Shown piece after piece: positions 50,506-56,461 of a stretch of 56,461 nt of DNA (the first letter of the stretch is position 1; each line of letters starts with the position of its first letter). The notes below the pieces were generated by a model, which worked only from the letters and a program-made list of their open reading frames with translations, ran no database searches and was not told the origin of the DNA. Source of the stretch: Colivicinus sp963607765. Its GTDB lineage: Bacteria > Bacillota_I > Bacilli_A > Erysipelotrichales > Erysipelotrichaceae. The stretch covers positions 1 to 56,461 of the forward strand of contig CAVDDT010000011.1 of assembly GCA_963607765.1 (NCBI GenBank), in the 5' to 3' direction. The position numbers and the translations under genes were made by a program.

Positions 50506-51483
50506 TTATTTAAATGTTAAATTCGCAAAAATCTTTTCCATCTTTTCATTAGGATAGAGTTTATCTAATGTTTGAGTTAGGACATTTGAAACTGAAACAC
50601 CATTAACTCTTTGTTTCCATCTATAGACTGCCATTCCCGTTATAGTTGTATCAAATAGCATAAATATTAATAATATGATCGACAATTTCTTACCAATATT
50701 ATTTGGAATTTTTAGAATTAATTCTGATAATCTAGGATAAATATCTTTTATCCAAAAGATGCCTAGTATGCCCCAAAATATTGAATATAGTAGGCATATT
50801 CTGCCGTTTATATTAAAGGGAATATTCGAATAGTCCCATGATGTTGAGCCAAACAACAGTTCTTGGAAGAATGAACATAAATATTCGACAACACTCCCTA
50901 CAATAAAGCCGCCGATAAAGGAATAGACTTTACTACGATTACGATATTTGTATAAAAAGCCACTTAATACCAACGCTCCTATTCCATATACTAAATTAAA
51001 TGGCCCATATAATAGTCCAACTCTAGATTCATAGTGCCCGTATTGGATAATACAATAGATTGATTCAATTATTACGCCTGCAAAACTGCCAATAAAGAAT
51101 ACCCAAAATAATTTATAAAAAGTATTTCCTTTTGCGAAATGTGAACTTTTGTTTTCTTCATAGTCTAGTATCGCATTAGGTTTATTAATAATCTTTTTGT
51201 TTTTATCAATTTGTTTCTCATATTTCTCAAACTCTCTAAGTTGAGTTTTGATTGTATCGGCTTTTTCATTACATTTATAAGCGGTATCAGTGAATAGTTT
51301 GGATGCTTGTTCAAGATATTCTTGTTCTTCAAGCAAAGATTGCTTAAGCTTAGGCATTTTAGAAATCTTTTGGTTTTTCGCAAGCTCATACAATTGACTG
51401 TTTAATGTATTGCTGGTATCTTTTTCAAGCTCTTCTAAATCACTTTTTAATAATGTGTATTTTGACTGTAATTTCTTGTTCAT
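50506..51483 (-). CDS. PF06541-type (putative ABC-transporter type IV) membrane protein with coiled-coil start
   Basis: The 325-residue protein starts with about 110 hydrophilic residues predicted to form coiled coils (EELEKDTSNTLNSQLYELAK and LLEEQEYLEQASKLF). Five or six membrane helices follow (from KLFWVFFIGSFAGVIIESIY). The segment FIVGSVVEYLCSFFQELLFG and WDYSNIPFNINGRICLLYSI are the conserved core of the family. Function is unknown. TATAAT on the minus strand (51495-51490) ends six bases before the ATG, with no Shine-Dalgarno, so a leaderless mRNA is likely. It is transcribed away from spx. Confidence 0.78.
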   Translation of the reverse strand: MNKKLQSKYTLLKSDLEELEKDTSNTLNSQLYELAKNQKISKMPKLKQSLLEEQEYLEQASKLFTDTAYKCNEKADTIKTQLREFEKYEKQIDKNKKIINKPNAILDYEENKSSHFAKGNTFYKLFWVFFIGSFAGVIIESIYCIIQYGHYESRVGLLYGPFNLVYGIGALVLSGFLYKYRNRSKVYSFIGGFIVGSVVEYLCSFFQELLFGSTSWDYSNIPFNINGRICLLYSIFWGILGIFWIKDIYPRLSELILKIPNNIGKKLSIILLIFMLFDTTITGMAVYRWKQRVNGVSVSNVLTQTLDKLYPNEKMEKIFANLTFK

Positions 51484-51489
51484 AAGAAT

Positions 51490-51525
51490 ATTATACTTGA
51501 AGATAATGGCCTGTTTTCTTAAAAT
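51490..51525. promoter_or_regulatory. Divergent promoters for the PF06541 gene and spx-mnmA-recD2
   Basis: Minus strand: TATAAT (51495-51490), six bases before the ATG at 51483. Plus strand: TTGAAG (51497-51502), 17-base spacer, TAAAAT (51520-51525), nine bases before the spx ATG. The predicted spx transcript would carry only about three untranslated bases. The two promoters interleave. Confidence 0.6.
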
Positions 51526-51534
51526 AGTAGTGTT

Positions 51535-51963
51535 ATGATAGTTATTTATACTTCACATGGTTGTGCAAGTTGCCGAAAAGTAAAAAAATGGTTAAAGGAT
51601 AGAAACATTTCTTATATCGAAAAGAATATCTTTAATACTTTATTAAATGATAAAGAAATTAAGTATCTTTTAAGTAGAACCGAAAACGGCACTGAGGATA
51701 TTATTTCTCCAAGAAGCAAGATTATCAGAGAGAATAATATTGATTTAGAGTCTTTTTCTACTGATGAATTATGCAAGTTTATTTGTGATAATCCATCTGT
51801 TTTAAGACGTCCAATTATTATTTCTGACAAGAATATGCAAGTAGGCTATGATGAAGAGGAGATAGATGCGTTTGTGCCAGAAGAACTTAGAAAACTTGGC
51901 ACTTGTGAAAATTGTTGTCCACATTTTGATACTTGTGGTGTTTTGAGAAAAGAAGAAGAATGA
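51535..51963 (+). CDS. spx: Spx/ArsC-family protein with a cysteine-rich C-terminal tail
   Basis: Spx binds the RNA polymerase alpha C-terminal domain and controls the thiol-stress response. The 142-residue protein has the thioredoxin-like start with redox switch CASC (Cys10, Cys13), Gly52 that in B. subtilis contacts alpha, and the RRPIIISDKNMQVGYDEEEI segment with Arg92. These fit Spx better than arsenate reductase. Unusually it continues past the normal end with LGTCENCCPHFDTCGVL, holding Cys124, 127, 128 and 134, which could bind metal or a cluster. No Shine-Dalgarno sequence is present; TAAAAT lies nine bases upstream. Its TGA overlaps the mnmA ATG. Confidence 0.82.
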   Translation: MIVIYTSHGCASCRKVKKWLKDRNISYIEKNIFNTLLNDKEIKYLLSRTENGTEDIISPRSKIIRENNIDLESFSTDELCKFICDNPSVLRRPIIISDKNMQVGYDEEEIDAFVPEELRKLGTCENCCPHFDTCGVLRKEEE

Positions 51964-53111
51964 AAGTTTTAGTTGGCTTATCAGGCGGTGTTGATAGTGC
52001 TGTTGCTGCTTATTTATTAAAGAAACAAGGGCATGATGTGACTTGTTGTTTTATGCGTAATTGGGATTCTGCTTTAAATAATGACACTTTAGGTAATAAT
52101 ACTTTAAATAATGATATTTGTCCTCAAGAAGAAGACTATAACGATGCTAAGAAAGTTGCGGATACTTTAGGATTGAAACTATTAAGAAAAGATTATATTA
52201 GCGAGTATTGGGATGATGTCTTTAAAACTTTTATTGAAGAATATAAGAAGGGTAGAACTCCTAATCCTGATATCTTATGTAACAAGTATATTAAGTTTGA
52301 TTGTTTCTTAAAATATGCGATGTCAGAAGGCTTTGATATGATTGCAACTGGGCATTATATTAAGGCTGTTGATGACAAAAATAGAAGATACTTTAAAGCT
52401 AGCGATTTAAATAAGGATCAATCATATTTCTTAGCTCAAGTTAGTAAAGATGCACTAGATAAATGTTTATTCCCATTAGGTGACATCGATAAGCCAGAGG
52501 TGAGAAGAATTGCAGAAGAACTTAATTTAAATGTTGCTCACAAAAAAGATTCTACTGGTATTTGTTTTATTGGCGAACGTGACTTTAGAAAGTTTCTTTC
52601 TAACTATATTCCAATGAAAGAGGGCAAAATCATTGATATTGATACCCTAGAAGTAATAGGGAATCATAATGGCGTTTATTACTACACTACCGGACAAAGA
52701 AAAGGTTTTGGTGTTGGTGGAAATAAGGGACCTTACTTTTGTTGCGGAAAAAATGTTGAACATAATCTTTTGTATTTGACAAGCGTAAAAAATGAACAAT
52801 ATCTTTATTCTGATAGTGCTTATATTACTGGCATCAATTGGATTAATGACTTGCCTAATACAGAAATGGATATTCAATGTAAGTTTAGATATCGTCAAAA
52901 TGATAATGAAGTTCATATTAAAAAGATTGATGATACTACTTGTTTATTAACTTATCCAAATAAAATCAAGGCTGTAACTCCAGGACAGGAAGCTGTTTTC
53001 TATTTAAATGGTGAAATACTTGGCGGTGGCGTTATTGATAAAGTCTATACTGATGGACAAGATGTTAATGAATATTTAGACAATAGAGTCTTAAATAACT
53101 ATCATGGATGA
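51960..53111 (+). CDS. mnmA: tRNA-specific 2-thiouridylase MnmA
   Basis: MnmA puts sulfur on the wobble uridine of tRNA-Lys, -Glu and -Gln. The ATG at 51960 overlaps the spx stop (ATGA) and gives 383 residues; an in-frame ATG at 51933 is rejected. The PP-loop GLSGGVDSAVAAYLL is at residues 6-20. The conserved NPDILCNKYIKF has the first catalytic cysteine, and DSTGICFIGERDF the second. DQSYFLAQV and the C-terminal beta domain are present. Coupling of a redox regulator with a sulfur-transfer enzyme suggests shared thiol control. Confidence 0.96.
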   Translation: MKVLVGLSGGVDSAVAAYLLKKQGHDVTCCFMRNWDSALNNDTLGNNTLNNDICPQEEDYNDAKKVADTLGLKLLRKDYISEYWDDVFKTFIEEYKKGRTPNPDILCNKYIKFDCFLKYAMSEGFDMIATGHYIKAVDDKNRRYFKASDLNKDQSYFLAQVSKDALDKCLFPLGDIDKPEVRRIAEELNLNVAHKKDSTGICFIGERDFRKFLSNYIPMKEGKIIDIDTLEVIGNHNGVYYYTTGQRKGFGVGGNKGPYFCCGKNVEHNLLYLTSVKNEQYLYSDSAYITGINWINDLPNTEMDIQCKFRYRQNDNEVHIKKIDDTTCLLTYPNKIKAVTPGQEAVFYLNGEILGGGVIDKVYTDGQDVNEYLDNRVLNNYHG

Positions 53112-55218
53112 AAATATCATAAAGCTTGATGGGATTTTCGTCTATATAGTTTATAAAGCTAGTAACTACATGGTTACTCGTTTTGAAACTAAGGATGATA
53201 CTATCACAGTAACCGGTCCTTCATTCGATTTTGAACCTTATACAAAATATACAATTTCTGGAGAATATGTTGAGCATCCTCGTTTTGGACTTCAATTTAA
53301 TATGCTTGGAATAGCTAAATATGTTCCTAGCAAAAAAGAAGACATCATCAAATTTTTGACTGGTCCTACTTTTAAAGGCATCGGCAAGAAGACTGCTAAT
53401 TTAATCTACGATACGTATGGTGATGATACTTTAAAAATTCTTAAAAACGATTTAGGTGCTATTGAAAGATTAAACCTTACCAGTAAACAAGAACTAGCTT
53501 TAAGAAATGGCATTGAATCGTTTGGCGATGAGTCAAATGACATTTTGTTTTCTCTTATTTCTTCTGGCTTTTCAAGTAGCGAAGCAAGAAAGATTTTTAG
53601 TCATTATAAAAATGACACACCTTTTGTGATTAAAGATAATCCATATCGACTATATTTAGAAGTTTTTGGCATTTCATTTGTCAAACTTGTTTCAATTGTT
53701 AAAAATATGGAAGTAGAAGATAAGGAGCACAAGTTTAAAGAAGCTTATCTTGTTTATATTTTTAAGGAGATAAGTTTTAGAAATGGTGATATTTATTTAT
53801 TTAAAAATGATTTTTCTAATGTTTATTTAAAGAATTATCCCGATTTCGAAGAAATATTAAATAAGTGTATTGATGATAAATATCTTACTTGTATAGATGA
53901 TAAATATTATTTAACTAGTGATTATATTAATGAGAAATTAATCGCGAATAGTTTAAAGAGAGAAAGAGAAGTTCTTTTAAAAGATGAAGTTAATGTACAA
54001 GAGGCTATTAAAGATAATGAATCATTGTTGAATATTAAATTTGATGATGATCAAAAAAGAGCAATTCATACTTTCTTTGATGAAAATATTTCACTTATCA
54101 TTGGTGGTCCGGGTACTGGCAAAACTACAATTATCACTACTCTTGTTTCTTTATTTAAGGATTTCTTCCCCTATAACAACATTATGGTAGTAGCACCTAC
54201 TGGTAGAGCTGCTAAGCGTATAAATGAAATATCTAAGGTTGAGTCTAAAACTATCCATTCGCTTTTAAAATGGAATAAGGAAGATGATACTTTTATCCAT
54301 AATGAAACCAATCCCATAAGTTACGATTGTCTTATTATTGATGAGTTTTCTATGGTTGACAATAGTTTGTTTGCTTCTCTTTTAAAAGCTAGTGGTAATG
54401 TGAAAAAAATATGCATTATTGGTGATGATAAACAGCTTCCTTCAATTAGACAAGGTGATGTTTTGAGAGACTTGGTTAGTTCTGGAGTTTTTCCGGTTAC
54501 TCATCTAACATTTAATCACCGTCAAAAAGAGGGAAGCGATATTATTAATCTAGCTAATGATATAGGGAATAATAGTGTTAATTTTGATTTGTATAAAAAA
54601 GATATTTCTTTTATTGATATTAATAGCTTAGATGCTAGTGATATTGTGAATATAATTAATGAAGATATAAATACTGGTGTTACTTTAGACGATATTCAAG
54701 TATTATCGCCAATGTATAAAGGTGAGTTTGGCATCGACAATTTAAACGAGCTTCTTCAAACTTCTTTTAATCCAAAAAATCCAGGAAAGAAAGAGAAGAA
54801 AGTTGGCAAGTACTTGTTTAGGGAACATGATAAGATCCTCGAGACAAAGAATAGGCCAAATGACGATGTTTATAATGGCGATATTGGTATTCTTCAAGAA
54901 ATTGATGAGGAAGCTAAATCTTTCTTCGTGAACTATCAAACAGTTGATGTTTTTTATAACTTTGATGATTTAAGCGATATTGCCTTAGCTTATGCTTTAT
55001 CCGTTCATAAAGCTCAGGGAAGTGAATATAAGAATGTCTATTTCATCTTCCATCAAAGTCAAAGACATATGCTTTATAAAAAACTTATATATACCGCTAT
55101 TTCAAGAGCGAAGATTAAATTGGTTTTAATAGGCGATAAGAAAGTTTTCTTTGAGGCAATTAATAAAGAGGTAAGAGAAAGAAAGACAACTTTAAAAGAT
55201 ATGTTGATGAGTGATTAG
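53104..55218 (+). CDS. recD2: RecD2 helicase (RecD/TraA family)
   Basis: RecD2 is a 5'-3' DNA helicase in repair and replication-fork stability in bacteria without RecBC. The 704-residue protein has the N-terminal OB/helix-hairpin-helix region (LTGPTFKGIGKKTANLIYDT, about 87-106), then the superfamily 1B core: Walker A GGPGTGKTT (about 337-345), DEFSMVD as motif II, GDDKQLPSIRQGD as motif III and the C-terminal YALSVHKAQGSEYKNV and YTAISRAK. It overlaps mnmA by eight bases, the mnmA-recD2 order of Bacillus. The C-terminus looks complete; the accessory segment begins directly after its stop. Confidence 0.95.
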   Translation: MDENIIKLDGIFVYIVYKASNYMVTRFETKDDTITVTGPSFDFEPYTKYTISGEYVEHPRFGLQFNMLGIAKYVPSKKEDIIKFLTGPTFKGIGKKTANLIYDTYGDDTLKILKNDLGAIERLNLTSKQELALRNGIESFGDESNDILFSLISSGFSSSEARKIFSHYKNDTPFVIKDNPYRLYLEVFGISFVKLVSIVKNMEVEDKEHKFKEAYLVYIFKEISFRNGDIYLFKNDFSNVYLKNYPDFEEILNKCIDDKYLTCIDDKYYLTSDYINEKLIANSLKREREVLLKDEVNVQEAIKDNESLLNIKFDDDQKRAIHTFFDENISLIIGGPGTGKTTIITTLVSLFKDFFPYNNIMVVAPTGRAAKRINEISKVESKTIHSLLKWNKEDDTFIHNETNPISYDCLIIDEFSMVDNSLFASLLKASGNVKKICIIGDDKQLPSIRQGDVLRDLVSSGVFPVTHLTFNHRQKEGSDIINLANDIGNNSVNFDLYKKDISFIDINSLDASDIVNIINEDINTGVTLDDIQVLSPMYKGEFGIDNLNELLQTSFNPKNPGKKEKKVGKYLFREHDKILETKNRPNDDVYNGDIGILQEIDEEAKSFFVNYQTVDVFYNFDDLSDIALAYALSVHKAQGSEYKNVYFIFHQSQRHMLYKKLIYTAISRAKIKLVLIGDKKVFFEAINKEVRERKTTLKDMLMSD

Positions 55219-55223
55219 TTTTC

Positions 55224-55418
55224 CATATTTGTGGATAGCATTTAATCAGCTTTGTCTTTTTCTTCTAGTCTATTACGAGTTTTAATAGAAGCTACCCAAT
55301 TATAATAACCCGAGCGAGATACTCCAGCTATCCTTCAAAGTTCCTTAATTTTAAGCACATTGTCTTCTTTAGATACTATGTCATAAATTAGCTGAAATTT
55401 GCTTGAGGTGCTTTCCAT
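55224..55418 (-). pseudogene. IS3-family orfB (integrase) 5' remnant
   Basis: Reads MESTSSKFQLIYDIVSKEDN, then KIKEL, an in-frame TGA (55335-55337), then RIAGVSRSGYYNWVASIK, the highly conserved N-terminal HTH of IS3-type transposases. It stops after EEKDKAD. The DDE catalytic domain is absent. The position of the TGA matches a cysteine in many relatives, so a TGC/TGT to TGA change is likely. Confidence 0.75.
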
Positions 55419-55437
55419 AATTAGTTTTTCTGTTTTT

Positions 55438-55823
55438 TCACTTCTTCCAGCGATGTAATTTTTTTAGAAATTCAACCTGTTGACGCAAATAAACAATCTC
55501 ATGTTGCATAGAAGCTACATCGATACTATCTACAGTAGTGCCTTTAGAATGATTACCATTTAAACCATTTTGGTTAAGCATTTTTAAAGATAAAACATGT
55601 GAAAAATTATAAATACGTCCATCACCTAAGGTGTTAGTATCATAGCCAAGGCTTTCAAATATATCTTTAGCATGTTCACCTGTAATGTATCGCTGCCAAA
55701 GATATTTTTAAATTCTTGTGTATAACATATCCGAGTAGTGGTTATTGTTTCAGCGTATTTATTAGAACTTAAAGCTAATATTTGATCATTAGTAAACGCA
55801 TTACGACTTCTTTTGCCTCGCAT
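55438..55823 (-). pseudogene. IS3-family orfA (helix-turn-helix subunit), frameshifted
   Basis: The first part reads MRGKRSRNAFTNDQILALSS and continues to about residue 40. The frame then breaks in a five-T run (plus strand 55705-55709); adding one base restores KYLWQRYITGEHAKDIFESL and the rest down to a C-terminal leucine-zipper-like YLRQQVEFLKKL, with TGA at 55438-55440. The layout is that of the DNA-binding OrfA of IS3 elements. A one-base deletion in a homopolymer could also be a sequencing or assembly error, but the state of orfB argues for real decay. Confidence 0.75.
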
Positions 55824-55880
55824 AGTTGATTCTCCTTCTTGTAATTGATTTTATCAAATTCAATGAGAATCCAACCTTGT

Positions 55881-56082
55881 CCATAAATTAGGTTTATCTA
55901 TAAAGCTATGTCTAGTAAATAGGGATGCACTATATAAGTAGGGTACCTAGGATGTCCATACTTATGGGTACATTTTAATGCCTTATAGAATTAAAGGTAA
56001 GAATATCTATATGATGATGACAATGAATAAAAACAACATTTTTAAGTTGACATTATCATAATTAAAGTGCAATGAGGCAGAA
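55881..56082. other. Non-coding accessory spacer
   Basis: About 200 bases between the IS remnant and the nitroreductase stub. Frequent stops lie in all frames, and only a 27-codon plus-strand frame from 55978 without a ribosome binding site is open. I see no recognisable feature in it. It is probably debris left by earlier insertions and deletions. Confidence 0.5.
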
Positions 56083-56208
56083 TCAAGAAAAGGTAGGCAA
56101 ATTATAAAAAAGAGTAAAAGTGGCCTGTAATATCGTTTCGATTTTCTCATCTTCAACTGGTTTGTCTAGATATTTTCCGATACTTATTCTGTGAAATATT
56201 TCGTTCAT
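56083..56208 (-). pseudogene. Truncated nitroreductase-family gene, 5' stub
   Basis: The 41-codon frame starts MNEIFHRISIGKYLDKPVED and continues EKIETILQA. This is the FMN-binding N-terminus of nitroreductase-like enzymes (usually RRSvRkf..kPVedekie.iL.A). After residue 29 the sequence departs from the family where APSAGNQQPW is expected and soon reaches TGA. The missing 3' part includes most of the enzyme. It follows the MATE gene by 17 bases on the same strand, so the pair was probably once an operon. Confidence 0.7.
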
Positions 56209-56225
56209 TTTATAAGATCTCATCG

Positions 56226-56461
56226 TTATTGTGAAATATTTTTTAGCAATTTATGTGATGTGCAGTAACTGTATATGCAGGCAACAAGCTCTGCAATCCA
56301 GAATGCATACCAGCCGTGTGTAATCCCAAGAGTTTTTATGAAAAACCATAGGCACGGAATTAGCAAAACTAACTGACGGATAGTTGCACTGATCATATTA
56401 ACCATGCCATTTCCGAGTCCGGAAGCAAAGTACCCACATAAAATTGTGACAGCGGCAAATA
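56226..56461 (-). CDS. MATE-family multidrug exporter, C-terminal end (partial)
   Basis: Only the last 77 codons and the stop lie in the window; the gene continues beyond 56461. The visible part reads AAVTILCGYFASGLGNGMVN, then MISATIRQLVLLIPCLWFF and GITHGWYAFWIAELVACIYS, the last two or three helices of MATE sodium- or proton-coupled drug exporters. The RQ(L)xxLIP motif and the WYAFWIAE end are characteristic. Its base composition is clearly richer in G and C than the genes before it, which suggests a different origin from the core genes. Confidence 0.75.
   Translation of the reverse strand, partial: FAAVTILCGYFASGLGNGMVNMISATIRQLVLLIPCLWFFIKTLGITHGWYAFWIAELVACIYSYCTSHKLLKNISQ

Larger units (their letters stand above)
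55222..55880 (-). mobile_element. Decayed IS3-family insertion sequence
   Basis: Remnants of orfA and orfB lie in order on the minus strand. A plausible terminal end is TGGACAAGGTTGGATTCTC (55880-55862), beginning with TGGACA, upstream of orfA and its AAGGAG ribosome binding site. The other end is lost: orfB stops after about 60 codons, a few bases from the recD2 stop. A heptamer of seven A (minus strand, near 55463) near the end of orfA resembles the slippery site used for OrfAB frameshifting. Confidence 0.75.

Noticed and set aside
55335..55337. In-frame TGA in the transposase remnant read as tryptophan (Mollicutes code 4)
   Set aside because: TGA ends livG, the CBS-ACT gene, engB, cvpA, spx and mnmA at sensible places, and tryptophans in core genes are TGG. 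The TGA stands where relatives have cysteine, so it is a nonsense mutation.
55978..56061. 27-codon plus-strand frame MPYRIKGKNIYM...
   Set aside because: No ribosome binding site, no recognisable family, in a decayed region.
1..56461. CRISPR arrays and tRNA genes
   Set aside because: No regularly spaced direct repeats and no cloverleaf with GGTTCGAATCC-like T-arm were found by eye on either strand.

Overview
The window is low-G+C DNA with tightly packed genes, from a bacterium of the Bacillota (Bacilli / Erysipelotrichia / RF39-like side) that uses the standard code. TAA, TAG and TGA all end real genes, and tryptophan is TGG. Supporting traits are HrcA/CIRCE heat-shock control, three T-box leaders, a type B RNase P RNA, GpsB, RecU, MutS2, RecD2, RNase HIII and Spx. 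A class A penicillin-binding protein and a sortase show that it makes a cell wall. ThrRS lacks its TGS domain and RibF lacks its kinase half, reductions that recall Mollicutes-related lineages.

Layout. 1-7330: hrcA-grpE-dnaK-dnaJ heat-shock operon behind two CIRCE operators, then clpB behind its own CIRCE. 7331-13111: class B-like sortase, a SPOUT methyltransferase, a radical SAM/SPASM protein (minus), truB, a half-length ribF, an RsmF-like rRNA methyltransferase and an Asp23-family protein. 13144-19266: pbp1A and recU (minus), gpsB, rnpB, pgsA, recA. 19309-24266: tig, lon, engB and an NlpC/P60-like secreted protein. 24311-24528: a self-contained unit for a 37-residue hydrophobic peptide. 24587-29914: branched-chain amino-acid type ABC transporter plus a CBS-ACT sensor protein. 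29911-37800: T-box valS with mscL, T-box thrS with a lipoprotein, and proS (minus). 37885-49295: guaB, rnhC (minus), cvpA-mutS2-uvrC-small membrane ORF-rmuC-yitT-SNF2. 49295-55218: trpS with a T-box (minus), a PF06541-type membrane protein (minus), then spx-mnmA-recD2. 55219-56461: a decayed accessory segment with an IS3-family remnant, a nitroreductase stub and the 3' end of a MATE exporter.

The core is mostly protein quality control, translation, cell-envelope synthesis and DNA repair, with many neighbourhoods conserved from Bacillus (pbp1-recU-gpsB-rnpB, pgsA-recA, tig-lon-engB, rnhC-cvpA-mutS2, mnmA-recD2). The main unusual signals are: (1) a recurring leaderless architecture, a -10 box exactly six bases before the start codon and no Shine-Dalgarno sequence, at five genes; (2) a small hydrophobic peptide gene whose Shine-Dalgarno sequence pairs with its own coding region, like a type I toxin; (3) an IMP dehydrogenase that resembles, residue number for residue number, the enzyme of the protozoan Tritrichomonas foetus; (4) an RNase P RNA whose P1 helix appears to include the gpsB stop codon; and (5) a Spx protein with a cysteine-rich tail. 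I see no CRISPR array, tRNA gene, prophage or clear multi-gene defence system.
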